Origin: Anaeromyxobacter oryzae
GTDB taxonomy: Bacteria > Myxococcota > Myxococcia > Myxococcales > Anaeromyxobacteraceae
DNA: 64,000 bases
NCBI RefSeq assembly: GCF_023169945.1
Contig: NZ_AP025591.1
Span: 3,468,481 to 3,532,480 of the forward strand
Reading direction: 5' to 3'
Every line of letters starts with the position of its first letter. Positions within the stretch are counted from its first letter, which is position 1. The notes below the pieces were generated by a model. The model was given only the letters and a program-made list of their open reading frames with translations, searched no databases and had not been told where the DNA came from. Both the position numbers and the translations under genes were made by a program. Shown here piece by piece: positions 43,876 through 52,698 of this stretch.

Positions 43876-44306
43876 GGCTCGCCGGCGCGGCAGCGGCGGC
43901 GCTGCTCGTGCTCGCCGCCTGTGCCCACGCGCCGCCCACATCGGAGCCCCCGACCCCACCGACCCGGCCGGAGGAGCGGCCCCCCGGGCCGCAGGCCGAG
44001 CCCGAGCAGCCGACCGGGGAGGTGGGCCTCGCGAGCTACTACGGACGGGCGTTCCACGGGCGGCGCACCGCGAGCGGCGCCCGCTACGACATGCACGCGC
44101 TCACCTGTGCCCACCCGAGCGCGCCGTTCGGCACGCGCCTCAGGGTCACCGACCTCGACAACGGCCGGAGCGTCGACGTGGTGGTGAACGACCGCGGCCC
44201 CTTCGCACGCGGGCGCGTCGTCGACCTCTCGCTCGAGGCGGCGCGGCGGCTCGGGATCGTGAGCCGCGGGCTCGCGCGCGTCCGGGTCGAGCGGATCGAG
44301 GAGTGA
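43872..44306 (+). CDS. rlpA: RlpA-like septal-ring lipoprotein
   Basis: A 144-residue lipoprotein (lipobox LLVLAAC, Cys about 18), a Pro-rich linker, then a double-psi beta-barrel: GLASYYGRAFHGRRTASGARYDMHALTCAHPSAPFGTRLRVTDLDNGRSVDVVVNDRGPFARGRVVDLSLEAARRLG. The catalytic Asp is in VNDRGPF. It lacks the C-terminal SPOR domain of long RlpA proteins. It probably cleaves naked glycan strands. The ATG overlaps the UDG stop. The last codons (VERIEE) and stop are the first unit of a 29-bp tandem repeat. Confidence 0.9.
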   Translation: MRLAGAAAAALLVLAACAHAPPTSEPPTPPTRPEERPPGPQAEPEQPTGEVGLASYYGRAFHGRRTASGARYDMHALTCAHPSAPFGTRLRVTDLDNGRSVDVVVNDRGPFARGRVVDLSLEAARRLGIVSRGLARVRVERIEE

Positions 44307-44449
44307 CGTCGAGGGTCGAGCGGATCGAGGCGTGACGTCGAGGGTCGAGCGGATCGAGGCGTGACGTCGAGGGTCGAGCGGATCGAGGCGTGACGTCGAG
44401 GGTCGAGCGGATCGAGGCGTGACGTCGAGGGTCGAGCGAATCGCGTCGA
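44285..44449. repeat. 29-bp tandem repeat growing from the rlpA 3' end
   Basis: Five full 29-bp units start at 44285, 44314, 44343, 44372 and 44401, each beginning GGTCGAGCGGATCGAGG, with a degenerate sixth from 44430. Units 2 to 5 are identical; the first differs by one base (A for C) that makes the rlpA stop codon. There are no spacers, so it is not CRISPR. The array probably arose by slippage duplication of the gene's final codons. Confidence 0.9.
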
Positions 44450-44457
44450 CTCCCGTT

Positions 44458-44501
44458 CGCCCTGAGCGTAGCGGCGCGAAGCGCCGCGGAGTCGAAGGGC
44501 G
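44458..44501. repeat. Palindromic intergenic element between rlpA and rpe
   Basis: An inner perfect hairpin GCGGCGC-GAA-GCGCCGC (44471-44487) sits inside an outer CGCCCT / AGGGCG pair. The genes on both sides converge here, so it can act as a two-way terminator. The form CCTGAGCGTAGC...GTCGAAGGG resembles REP-like intergenic elements. Confidence 0.6.
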
Positions 44502-44510
44502 CGCGGACGT

Positions 44511-45191
44511 TCACCGTCCGGCGCGCCCGCGCTCGGCGCCGGCGCGGATCCCGGCGATCGCCTCGCGGTAGTCCTTAGCGCCGAACACGGCGGTGCCCGC
44601 GACGAGCACGTTCGCGCCGGCTGCGGCGACGGTCGCGGCGGTGTCCGCCTTCACGCCGCCGTCGACCTCGATGTCGAGCGCGAGGCCGCGCGCGTCGGCC
44701 TTCGCGCGGAGCCGACGGATCTTCTCCGTGCAGGCCTCGATGTAGCGCTGGCCGCCGAAGCCGGGGTTCACGGTCATCACGAGGACCATGTCGCAGTCGT
44801 CGAGGACGTACTCCACCGCCGACAGGTCGGTGGACGGGTTCAGCGCCACCGCGGGCCTCGCGCCCGCGGCGCGGATCGCCTGCAGCGTGCGGTGCAGGTG
44901 CGGCGAGACCTCGGCGTGGACCGAGATCAGGCCAGCGCCAGCCTTCGCGAACGCCTCGACGTACTTCTCGGGCTCCACGATCATGAGGTGGGCGTCGATG
45001 GGGAGCTTCGTGACCTTCCGCACCGCCTCGACGACGAGCGGGCCGATCGTGATGTTCGGGACGAACCGGCCGTCCATGACGTCGACGTGGACGATGTCCG
45101 CGCCGGCGGCCTCGATCGCGCGGACCTCGTCGGCGAGCCGTCCGAAGTCCGCGGACAGGATGGAGGGTGCGATGCGGATGGGCTGGGGCAT
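44511..45191 (-). CDS. rpe: Ribulose-phosphate 3-epimerase
   Basis: A 226-residue cytoplasmic TIM-barrel metalloenzyme interconverting ribulose-5-phosphate and xylulose-5-phosphate. [44 protein letters not shown] holds catalytic Asp and metal His/Asp residues; [24 protein letters not shown] and [30 protein letters not shown] contain the phosphate loop and second catalytic Asp. Length is normal. Solitary gene. Confidence 0.95.
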   Translation of the reverse strand: MPQPIRIAPSILSADFGRLADEVRAIEAAGADIVHVDVMDGRFVPNITIGPLVVEAVRKVTKLPIDAHLMIVEPEKYVEAFAKAGAGLISVHAEVSPHLHRTLQAIRAAGARPAVALNPSTDLSAVEYVLDDCDMVLVMTVNPGFGGQRYIEACTEKIRRLRAKADARGLALDIEVDGGVKADTAATVAAAGANVLVAGTAVFGAKDYREAIAGIRAGAERGRAGR

Positions 45192-45323
45192 GGGGGGAGT
45201 CTAACAGGAGGCGCCGCCGCCGCCGCCGACTGCGGAAGCGTGGGCGTACCGGTACCCGAACGCGAACCCGGCCTCTCCGCGCCCGCGTCCCGCGGCCCAT
45301 GGGCCCGGGACCGTGCCCGGGCG

Positions 45324-45355
45324 GCCCTCTCCCCCGCTCGCGCGGGGGAGAGGGC
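45324..45355. terminator. Perfect 14-bp stem-loop after the OprP-like porin
   Basis: The arms GCCCTCTCCCCCGC and GCGGGGGAGAGGGC pair perfectly around a TCGC tetraloop, eight bases beyond the porin stop on the minus strand. A half of the same sequence type (GGGGGGAGAGGGC) occurs near 18650, so it belongs to a dispersed repeat family that doubles as terminator. Confidence 0.7.
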
Positions 45356-45362
45356 GGACTCC

Positions 45363-46544
45363 CTAGAAGATCACCTGCCCAAACACGATGGCGCGGTCGC
45401 CGGTGCGGACCGGTGCGTCCGAGCGGTCGAACTCGTAGTTGAAGATGAGCCGGGCGCTCACCGGGAGGAGGTCGACGTAGCCGCCGACGGTGTAGCGCTC
45501 GTTCAGGTCGTTGGTGGTCGAGCGGTTGCGGTCGAAGCGCTCGGCCCGGAAGATCGGCCCGACGTTCCACCGGCTCTTGCCGTAGGCGCCGACGTACCAG
45601 CCGCGCGCGTTGAACGAGCTGTGCGTCGAGGCCGTCGCGCTCGTGTAGGTCGTCACGTCGCGCTCGGACTTGATCCACTCGGCGGCCACGAACAGGAACG
45701 GCAGGTCGAGCTCGGCGTCGGCGCCGTAGGTCTTGAACCAGAAGTACGTGTCGTCCGCCGGGGAGCCGACGCCGTCGAACTTCCCGTTCGCGCCGAGCGC
45801 CGCGACCTGGCGGCCGTGGCCGTAGGACGCGCCAGCGCGCAGGCTCCCGCCGTCGGTCTTGAGGAGAACGCCGGCCCGGCCCCAGACGTTCTTCGTGTCG
45901 AGATCGTCCTTCCGGTTCGGCCCCGCGCCGTTCACGTACGAGCCGGCGAGCTCCGCGCCGAGCGCCCCGGCCGTCCACTTTCCGACGAGGCCGGCGCCGA
46001 GATCGCGGCTGTCCGGCGTGGCGTAGAGGGAGGTGGTCGAGGTCGACCGCGCGAGCGCCTGCACCACGTACGAACTGTAGACCCAGAGCAGCTTCGTGTC
46101 GCTCTCCGGCTGCTCGTAGCCGAACGGCGTCTTCCACTGCCCGAAGCGCAGCTCGACGCCGGGGAGGAACGGCATCGCCTTGAGGGAGGCGTAGGCGTCC
46201 TTCAAGGACGTGTCGGCGCCGTCGAAGAGGACGTTGTACCCGACGTTCGGCGTCACCTCGCCGCGGGCGCCGAGGCGGGCGCGGCGCAGCTCGAACGTGG
46301 ACGAGTCGTTCGCCGGCTTCGGCGCGTCGGTCGCCGACCACTGCGCGTCGATGAAGCCCCAGAACGTCGGACCCTTCGAGGCGGGCGCCGCGGCGGGCTT
46401 CGCGACCACCGGCGCCGCGACCGCGGACGGGGTGGTCGGGGCGTCGGCGGCCGGCGGCGCAGGCGGCGCGTCGGAGGCTGCGCCGGGCTGCGGCGGGGGG
46501 GTCTGGGAGAGGGCGGCGGCGAGCAGGAGGGCGGTGACGGACAA
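45363..46544 (-). CDS. OprO/OprP-like porin
   Basis: A 393-residue outer-membrane protein with a TTG start behind GGAGA at seven bases. A signal segment and a long Pro/Ala linker (to about residue 58) precede the barrel. FWGFIDAQWSATD, SSTFELRRARLGARGEVTPNVGYNVLFDGADTSLKDAYASLK and VELRFGQWKTPFGYEQPESDTKLLWV are typical of phosphate-selective porins O/P. It ends with VIFGQVIF. Downstream of the PhnD-like and chemoreceptor genes on the same strand, so it may admit the same anion. Confidence 0.82.
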   Translation of the reverse strand: MSVTALLLAAALSQTPPPQPGAASDAPPAPPAADAPTTPSAVAAPVVAKPAAAPASKGPTFWGFIDAQWSATDAPKPANDSSTFELRRARLGARGEVTPNVGYNVLFDGADTSLKDAYASLKAMPFLPGVELRFGQWKTPFGYEQPESDTKLLWVYSSYVVQALARSTSTTSLYATPDSRDLGAGLVGKWTAGALGAELAGSYVNGAGPNRKDDLDTKNVWGRAGVLLKTDGGSLRAGASYGHGRQVAALGANGKFDGVGSPADDTYFWFKTYGADAELDLPFLFVAAEWIKSERDVTTYTSATASTHSSFNARGWYVGAYGKSRWNVGPIFRAERFDRNRSTTNDLNERYTVGGYVDLLPVSARLIFNYEFDRSDAPVRTGDRAIVFGQVIF

Positions 46545-46661
46545 GGTGTGATCTCCTCGGTGGTGCTGGGCGAAGCGGCCCGGGGGAGCCCGGGCGCGGG
46601 GTGGCGCGCGGCGCGCGTCCGTCCCGGGGCGGGTCGGACGGCGCGGCGCGCGAGAGAGGCG

Positions 46662-48098
46662 TCAGCTCCGGAGTCGCGCGGCGGGCGGGAGGCGGGTGCC
46701 GGGCGGCAGCGCGGCGGCGCCGTCCGCGATGCGGAAGTACCCGACGCTCCCCTGCAGCGACTCGGCCTGGGCGGCGAGCTCCTCCGCGGTGGCGGAGAGC
46801 TCCTCGGCGGACGCGGCGTTCTGCTGGGTGACGCGCTCGAGCTGCTGGATCGCGCGGGTGAGCTGCGCCGTCCCGCCGCTCTGCTGCCGGCTCGCCGCGG
46901 TGATCTCGCCGACGAGGGCGGCGGTGCGCTGGATGTCGGGGACGAGCCGCTGGAGGAGCTTGCCGGCGCGGTCCGAGAGCTGGACGCTGGTCTCGGAGAG
47001 GTCGCCGATCTCCTTGGCGGCGATCCGGCTGCGCTCCGCGAGCTTGCGCACCTCCGCGCCGACCACCGCGAACCCGCGGCCGTGCTGCCCCGCCCGGGCG
47101 GCCTCGATGCTGGCGTTCAGGGCGAGCAGGTTCGTCTGGTAGGCGATCTCGTCCACGATGGTGATCCGCTCGGCGATGGCGCGCATCGCGGCGACGGTCT
47201 CGGCGACGACGCGACCGCCCTCCGCCGCGTCCTTCGCCGCCTGCGCCGCGATCCGCTCGGTCTCGCCGGCGTTGTCCGCGGTCTGGCGGATCGCCCGCGC
47301 CATCTCCTCGATCGACGTCGAGGCCTCCTGGGAGGAGGCGGCCTGCTCGGTGGCGCCCTGGCTCATCTGGATCGTGCTCGCGGCCATCGTCTGGCTCGCG
47401 ACCGACACCGCGTCGGCGGCGGTCTTCACGTCGCCCACGACGCCACGGAGGCGCTCCACCATGCCCCCCAGGGACGCGTGCAGGAGCGCGACCTCGTCGG
47501 CGCCGTCGACCGCCACGTCGAGGGCGATGTCACCCTCGGCGACGCGCGCGAGGCTGGCGCGCAGGCTCTCCACGCCCCGGAGCACGACGGTGCGGAACAG
47601 CAGCAGGACGAGCACCGTGACGAGGACCATGGCGCCGAGGCCGAGGCCCACGACGAGGACGCGCGAGCGGCGGACCCCGGCCTCGATGGCGTCGGTGCGG
47701 AGGCCGATGCGGACGCCCCCCCGGACCTCGTCGCCCTGCTTCACGTCCGCGGTGAACGTCAGGAGGCCCGCCTTGTCCTTCGGCTCCTCGAAGGCGTGGG
47801 TGAGGGGCTTGCCGTCCTTGTCGACGACGACCACGTAGGCGGCGTCGGGATCCTTCCCGATCTCCTTCGCGTACGTCTCGAGGTACTCGAAGTTGTACGA
47901 GAGGATGGGCTCGACGGAGATGCTGGCGAGGAGCCGCGCCAGGTTCTCGCCCTTCCCCGACAGCTGCGCCTCGAAGACGGACCGCTCGCTCCGCGAGAGC
48001 ACGGCCATCATCGAGGCGAAGACGACGGAGAGGACGAGGAGAACGCCCGCGAGGACCTTCGTCCCGAGGCGCCAGTTCCGCATCGCGCGAATCGCCAT
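46662..48098 (-). CDS. Methyl-accepting chemotaxis protein
   Basis: A 478-residue chemoreceptor. TM1 about residues 15-35, periplasmic sensor of about 110 residues ([19 protein letters not shown] suggests a PAS/Cache-like fold), TM2 about 144-166, HAMP, then the coiled-coil signalling domain. The hairpin tip is [42 protein letters not shown], intact for CheA/CheW binding. Gln and Glu pairs in [12 protein letters not shown] are likely methylation sites. It lies 29 bases after the PhnD-like gene. Confidence 0.93.
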   Translation of the reverse strand: MAIRAMRNWRLGTKVLAGVLLVLSVVFASMMAVLSRSERSVFEAQLSGKGENLARLLASISVEPILSYNFEYLETYAKEIGKDPDAAYVVVVDKDGKPLTHAFEEPKDKAGLLTFTADVKQGDEVRGGVRIGLRTDAIEAGVRRSRVLVVGLGLGAMVLVTVLVLLLFRTVVLRGVESLRASLARVAEGDIALDVAVDGADEVALLHASLGGMVERLRGVVGDVKTAADAVSVASQTMAASTIQMSQGATEQAASSQEASTSIEEMARAIRQTADNAGETERIAAQAAKDAAEGGRVVAETVAAMRAIAERITIVDEIAYQTNLLALNASIEAARAGQHGRGFAVVGAEVRKLAERSRIAAKEIGDLSETSVQLSDRAGKLLQRLVPDIQRTAALVGEITAASRQQSGGTAQLTRAIQQLERVTQQNAASAEELSATAEELAAQAESLQGSVGYFRIADGAAALPPGTRLPPAARLRS

Positions 48099-48127
48099 GT
48101 GATCTCCTCGACCCCGCCCGGTCCGGT

Positions 48128-48964
48128 TCAGAACGCGCCCACGATCCGAGCCGCCTCGCGCAGCCCGTCGTAGTCCTTGTCCGCGACCGGCGCGAACGCG
48201 GTGAGCTTCGCGGCCTCGAGCGCGGGGTCGCCGGGGCGGAGCTTGAGCAGCGCGCCCCTCACCGCGTCGCGCGGGCCCGCGGCGAGCCGGGGCGTGGCGA
48301 ACAGCGGCCAGTTCGGGAAGTAGTCCGTGTAGGCGAGGATCCGGATCTGCGAGAGGTCGATCTTGTCCTTCATCTTCTCGAGATCGTCCTCGCGGATGCC
48401 GCCGCCGTCGGCCGCCTTGTTGAAGACGGCCATGGTGACGTTGTCGTGCTTCTTCGCGAACGGGAGGCGCACGAAGTCGCGCTGCACGTCGAACCCCTGC
48501 TTCTTGAGGAGGAGCGCCTGCGCGATGTACCCGCCGAGCGAGTCCTCGTCGACGAAGATGAGCTTGCGGCCCCTGAGCGCCGCGACGTCCACGACCCCGC
48601 TGTCCTTCCGCACGATGATCACGCCGCGGAACCGCGTGCCGCCCTTCTTCTCGGCCGCGAGGCCGAGCGGCGCGAGATCGCGCTCCTTCTTGAGCTGCGC
48701 GTAGACGAGCGGGTTCGCGAACGCGAGGTCGAGCTCGCCGTCGCGCACCTGCTTCTCGAACGTGTCGAAGTCCTTCGCGATGACGAGCGTGACCTTCTGG
48801 CCGGTCTCGCGGCTCAGGTACTCCGCGAGGGGCCGGAACATGGTGGTGAGCTCGGTGGCGGAGAGGCGGGGGAGCACGCCCAGCTTGATCTCCTGGGCGC
48901 GGGCGGCGCCGGCGCCCCCGAGGAGGAGCAGCAGCAGTGCGGTCAGGATCCTCTTCGCGGCCAT
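48128..48964 (-). CDS. PhnD-like phosphate/phosphonate-binding protein
   Basis: A 278-residue periplasmic protein; the ATG has AAGGAG six bases upstream. Signal peptide [18 protein letters not shown]. Core: [66 protein letters not shown], typical of the PhnD/PtxB family (Asp-rich anion pocket), followed by [14 protein letters not shown]. No permease or ATPase gene is adjacent. Next come a chemoreceptor and an anion-type porin. It may present a ligand to the chemoreceptor rather than feed a transporter. Confidence 0.88.
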   Translation of the reverse strand: MAAKRILTALLLLLLGGAGAARAQEIKLGVLPRLSATELTTMFRPLAEYLSRETGQKVTLVIAKDFDTFEKQVRDGELDLAFANPLVYAQLKKERDLAPLGLAAEKKGGTRFRGVIIVRKDSGVVDVAALRGRKLIFVDEDSLGGYIAQALLLKKQGFDVQRDFVRLPFAKKHDNVTMAVFNKAADGGGIREDDLEKMKDKIDLSQIRILAYTDYFPNWPLFATPRLAAGPRDAVRGALLKLRPGDPALEAAKLTAFAPVADKDYDGLREAARIVGAF

Positions 48965-49376
48965 CTCGATCTCCTTTGCGTGAGGTGCAGCTCTTCTCGT
49001 TGCGTGTACAGGGCGCGTGCGGCGGCGATGCTGCGCGCGATCAATCAGGCGCGCTCGTTCACACAAATTCAAGATTGCGACGGAGCCAATCGGCGAACGC
49101 GCATTCTGCGCGCCCGCGGGTCGCCGTGACCCGGACGCGGCACGCTCCCGGCGAGCGGGGGGTATCCCCAGGCCATACGGTGGGTTAGGGCCGCGGAGGC
49201 GGTGGGTGTCGCGGCCGGTCCGGCGCGACCCGGTGCGCGGCGCGGCGGTGACCCCTGGTCAAATCACGCAAGGCGACGTGGGCGAGGGGCAACAGACACA
49301 CATGGACAGCACGTGACCATTGGTCCTACGGTGCGTCGTCGAGAAGGGCCGCACGCGACGGAAGGAGAGGGCGGGC
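48965..49376. other. Divergent noncoding region, PhnD-like / hydrogenase
   Basis: 412 bases between divergent transcription units. The left part is less GC-rich near 49060-49080 (CACACAAATTCAAGATT), a plausible promoter zone for the PhnD-like gene. The right part holds two related palindromes listed separately. No sigma-54 -24/-12 element, PHO box or small gene was recognised. Confidence 0.6.
49249..49326 (+). promoter_or_regulatory. Two TGACC-N3-GGTCA palindromes before the hydrogenase
   Basis: TGACC-CCT-GGTCA at 49249-49261 is perfect and TGACC-ATT-GGTCC at 49314-49326 differs in one base. Their starts are 65 bases apart and the second ends 50 bases before the hydrogenase start codon. Such twin sites suggest a dimeric regulator of the hydrogenase operon. 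It does not match FNR or CRP consensus. Confidence 0.5.
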
Positions 49377-50276
49377 ATGTTCACCAGACGTGACTTCCTG
49401 AAGTGGAGCAGCCGGTCGGCGGGGGCGCTCGGCCTCTCGCAGCTCGGGCTGTTCCGGCTGGGGCAGGCGCTCGCGGCGGAGTCGTCTCCCCCGCTCATCT
49501 GGCTGCACGGCTCGAGCTGCTCGGGGTGCTCGATCGCCGCGCTGAACGCGGTGACGCCCACGACGGTCGACGACCTGCTGCTGAACCGGGTCTCGGCGAA
49601 GTACGACGGCCTGCTGATGGCCGCGGGCGCCGAGGCCGCCATCCAGGCGATGGACCTCGCCGTCCAGGCGAACGACGGCCAGTTCATCCTCGTCGTCGAG
49701 GGCGGCGTCCCGACCGCGGCGGGCGGCCGTTACTGCGTCATCGGCGAGCGCGCGGGCGTGCCCATCACGCTCCTCGACGCGGTGAAGGAGCTCGGGCCGC
49801 GTGCGGCGCGCGTGATCGCCGTCGGGACCTGCGCCGCGTACAAGGGGGTGGCGGGCGCCGGCGCGAACCCGACCGGCGTCCAGCCGCTCGGGGACGTGCT
49901 CGCGGGCAGGACGGCGAAGCCGGTGATCAACGTCCCCGGCTGCCCCGCGCCGCCGGAGCAGCTCTTCCAGGTCGTCGTCAACCTCCTCGCCGGCGGCGAG
50001 TGCGCGCTCGACGCCGACGGCCGCCCGCGCACGTGCTTCCCGCACACGGTCCACTGGACGTGCCCGCGGAAGCACCTCCCGAAGGCGAAGGCCTTCGGCG
50101 AGCTCGGGTGCCTCGTCGACCTCGGCTGCCGCGGGCCTGTCACCACCGCGATGTGCCCGAAGCACAAGTGGAACAACGGGAAGAACTGGTGCGCCGCGGC
50201 CGGCCACCCCTGCATCGGCTGCGCGACGCCCGGTTTCCCGGCGTCGCCCCTGACGCCGACCGGCAGCTACACCTAA
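49377..50276 (+). CDS. Periplasmic [NiFe] hydrogenase small subunit
   Basis: A 299-residue electron-transfer subunit. ATG with AAGGAGA at eight bases. The twin-arginine signal is TRRDFLKWSS. Proximal cluster ligands start with SSCSGCS (Cys 48 and 51), GTCAAYKGV and VPGCPAPPEQ. Distal clusters: HTVHWTCPRKH, LGCLVDLGCRGPV, and MCPKHKWNNGKNWCAAAGHPCIGCATPGF. It ends without a C-terminal membrane anchor, so the enzyme is soluble or held by its cytochrome partner. Shorter than membrane-bound group-1 small subunits. Confidence 0.93.
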   Translation: MFTRRDFLKWSSRSAGALGLSQLGLFRLGQALAAESSPPLIWLHGSSCSGCSIAALNAVTPTTVDDLLLNRVSAKYDGLLMAAGAEAAIQAMDLAVQANDGQFILVVEGGVPTAAGGRYCVIGERAGVPITLLDAVKELGPRAARVIAVGTCAAYKGVAGAGANPTGVQPLGDVLAGRTAKPVINVPGCPAPPEQLFQVVVNLLAGGECALDADGRPRTCFPHTVHWTCPRKHLPKAKAFGELGCLVDLGCRGPVTTAMCPKHKWNNGKNWCAAAGHPCIGCATPGFPASPLTPTGSYT

Positions 50277-50297
50277 CGCGGACGAGGGCCAACGATC

Positions 50298-51713
50298 ATG
50301 TCGAGAAGGATCACGGTTGCGCCGGTCACGCGCGTCGAGGGGCACCTCAGCCTCAACGTGGACATCGACGACACGGGGCGGGTGATCGCCGCCTACGCGT
50401 CGGGCACGATGTTCCGCGGCTTCGAGAGCATCATCGCGGGGCGCGATCCGCGCGACGCCATCCACCTCACCCAGCGGATCTGCGGCGTCTGCCCCATCCC
50501 GCACGCGCGCGCGGCGGTCGAGGTCGTGGAGCGGGCGTTCGGCGTCGAGGTCTCGCGGAACGCGCTCCTGCTCCGGAACCTCGTGCAGGGCGCCGGCCTC
50601 GTCTCCGACCACCTGCTGCACTTCTACCACCTCGCGCTCCTCGACTACGTGCACGGGCCGGCGCTGCCGCCGTTCACGCCGGCGATCCCGGTCGACCAGC
50701 GGTTCTCCGAGGCGGACGCGCAGGTCTTCGCCCAGCACTACCTCGCCGCCCTCGACATGCGGAGGAAGGCGCAGGAGATGGGCGCGATCTTCGCGGGCAA
50801 GCTGCCCCACGTGATGACCTTCGCGCCGGGCGGCGTCACGCAGCAGCCGACCTCGGCGAACGTGAGGGACTTCGGCGCGTACCTCGACCAGCTCGTCCCG
50901 TTCGTCGAGAACGTCTACATCCCCGACGTGATGAAGGTCGCGCAGGCCTACCCCGAGTACCTCGAGATCGGCGGCGGGCCGGTGAACCTGCTGTCGTTCG
51001 GCGCGTTCCCCGACGGCACGGGCGGGCAGCTCTTCCCGGCCGGCAAGTACGGGAGCCCCGGCCGCTCCGGCGCGCACTCCGTCGAGTCGCCGCGCCACGT
51101 CTCGCCGCTCACCGACGCCGACGTGGCCTCGATCGGCGAGTCGGTGAAGCACGCGTACTACGGCGACGGCCGCGGCCGGAACGCCGACACCGTGACCCCG
51201 AACCTCGACAAGCGCGGCGCCTACTCGTGGGTGAAGGCGCCGCGGCTCGGGGACGAGGTCTTCCAGGTCGGCGCACTCGCCCGGATGATCGTGAGCGGCA
51301 ACTACCGCGGCGGCCTCTCGGCGATGGACCGCCTCCTCGCAAACGCCTACGAGACAGGCCTCGTCGCCGGCGCGATGCGGGGGTGGCTCGGCGGTCTCTC
51401 CCTCGACACGAGCGGCTACCAGCACGTCGCGACGATGCCGAAGGCCGGCCGCGGCGTGGCGCTGACCGAGGCGCCCCGCGGCGCGCTCGCGCACTGGCTC
51501 GAGTACGCGGACGGCAAGGTGACCGGGTACCGGATCATCACGCCGACCTCGTGGAACGCCTCGCCCCGCGACGATCGCGAGGCGCCGGGCCCGCTCGAGC
51601 AGGCGCTGGTCGGCGTGCGGGTCGCGGACAAGAGCCAGCCGGTCGAGGTCTACCGGGTCATCCACTCCTTCGATCCGTGCATGGGCTGCGCCGTGCACGT
51701 CACCGTCATCTGA
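50298..51713 (+). CDS. [NiFe] hydrogenase large (catalytic) subunit
   Basis: A 471-residue subunit carrying the NiFe(CN)2CO site. N-terminal ligands are Cys 62 and Cys 65 in RICGVCPIPHA; C-terminal ligands Cys 461 and Cys 464 in DPCMGCAVH. The four residues VTVI after His 467 are the maturation peptide removed by an endopeptidase. TRVEGHLSLNV at the start is also diagnostic. No hyp maturation genes or endopeptidase lie in the window. Exported by piggyback on the small subunit's Tat signal. Oxidises or evolves H2 in the periplasm. Confidence 0.94.
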   Translation: MSRRITVAPVTRVEGHLSLNVDIDDTGRVIAAYASGTMFRGFESIIAGRDPRDAIHLTQRICGVCPIPHARAAVEVVERAFGVEVSRNALLLRNLVQGAGLVSDHLLHFYHLALLDYVHGPALPPFTPAIPVDQRFSEADAQVFAQHYLAALDMRRKAQEMGAIFAGKLPHVMTFAPGGVTQQPTSANVRDFGAYLDQLVPFVENVYIPDVMKVAQAYPEYLEIGGGPVNLLSFGAFPDGTGGQLFPAGKYGSPGRSGAHSVESPRHVSPLTDADVASIGESVKHAYYGDGRGRNADTVTPNLDKRGAYSWVKAPRLGDEVFQVGALARMIVSGNYRGGLSAMDRLLANAYETGLVAGAMRGWLGGLSLDTSGYQHVATMPKAGRGVALTEAPRGALAHWLEYADGKVTGYRIITPTSWNASPRDDREAPGPLEQALVGVRVADKSQPVEVYRVIHSFDPCMGCAVHVTVI

Positions 51714-51754
51714 GCCGCCCGACGACGGCGCTCGCGAACTCTCCGGAGGTCACC

Positions 51755-52618
51755 ATGTCGAAGAAGCCGAACGCAGGTCTCTCCAGGCGGGCATTCCTCG
51801 GTGGCGCGGGCGGCGCGGTGGCCGCCGGCACGCTCGCGGCGGCGCTCGGGACGCCCGCCGCCGCGGAGGCGCAGGTCCCGCCTCCGCCCGGCCCCTGGCC
51901 GCTCCCGGTGCTGAACCCGGACGTGGTCCGCGACGCGGGCTACTTCGGCTACTGGACGAACGATCCCTACAAGAACACCAACTACGGCTGCGCCTACGGC
52001 GTGGCGGCGGCGCTCCTCGCGTCCATCCGGAGCGGCCTCGGCCCGGGCTCGCCCTGGGACGCGCTCCCCCTCGAGATGTTCAAGTGGGGGAAGACCGGCG
52101 CGGTCGAGTCCGGCACGCTGTGCGGCGCCCTCGCGGGGGCGATGCCGATCTTCTCCCTCGCCTCGCCGGCGTCCGTGGTGGAGATGGGCTCCGATCTCAT
52201 CCGCTGGTACCAGGAGGCCCCGCTCCCGTCGATGGAGATGGACTACCTCGACCCCAAGCGGCGCTACCCGCAGCAGGCGCAGAGCATCTCGGAGTCGCCG
52301 CTCTGCCACATCTCCGTCTCGAGCTGGTGCAAGGCCTCCGGGAAGCTCTCGTCGTCCACCGACCGGAAGACCCGCTGCGGAAAGATCACCGGCGACGTGG
52401 CGAAGGTCGCGGCGATCATCCTGAACCGCCTCGTGCCGGGCCAGAAGTACGTGCCGCTCTACCCGACGCAGCCGGAGCTGTACGCGGAGTGCGTCCACTG
52501 CCACGTGGACGCGCCGCCGCCCCCGACGCCGGATGCGGTCCGGCTGAACAACAGCCTCGGCATCACGAACTGCATGACGTGCCACCCGGACGCTCAGCCG
52601 GTGATGACGAAGAAGTAG
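51755..52618 (+). CDS. Split-Soret-like dihaem cytochrome c (C_GCAxxG_C_C type)
   Basis: A 287-residue exported protein with GGAGG five bases before ATG and a Tat signal (LSRRAFLGGAGG). Residues 85-180 contain YGCAYGVAAALLASI and ESGTLCGALAGAMPIFSL, the C_GCAxxG_C_C pattern, and CHISVSSWCKASGK with RCGK, possible iron-sulphur ligands. Two haem c sites end the protein: CVHCH (Cys 246, Cys 249, His 250) and CMTCH (Cys 273, Cys 276, His 277). This fits split-Soret cytochromes, which carry two haems and a cluster. As third gene of the hydrogenase operon it is the likely electron acceptor. Confidence 0.8.
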   Translation: MSKKPNAGLSRRAFLGGAGGAVAAGTLAAALGTPAAAEAQVPPPPGPWPLPVLNPDVVRDAGYFGYWTNDPYKNTNYGCAYGVAAALLASIRSGLGPGSPWDALPLEMFKWGKTGAVESGTLCGALAGAMPIFSLASPASVVEMGSDLIRWYQEAPLPSMEMDYLDPKRRYPQQAQSISESPLCHISVSSWCKASGKLSSSTDRKTRCGKITGDVAKVAAIILNRLVPGQKYVPLYPTQPELYAECVHCHVDAPPPPTPDAVRLNNSLGITNCMTCHPDAQPVMTKK

Positions 52619-52619
52619 C

Positions 52620-52683
52620 GGAGACGCGGCAGGCTCCTCGGACGCGGCCGCGGGGCGATCGCCTCGCGGCCGCTGCCGTCTCC
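52620..52683 (+). terminator. Long stem-loop after the hydrogenase operon
   Basis: GCGGCCGCGGGGCGAT pairs with ATCGCCTCGCGGCCGC (52644-52673, one G-T mismatch), and outer pairs GGAGAC/GTCTCC and GGCA/TGCC extend it to the ends. It starts two bases after the cytochrome stop and lies between convergent genes, so it may terminate both. Confidence 0.6.
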
Positions 52684-52698
52684 GGCGACGGTCCGCCG

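Noticed and set aside
44285..44449. CRISPR array
   Set aside because: The 29-bp units abut without spacers and no cas genes are present.
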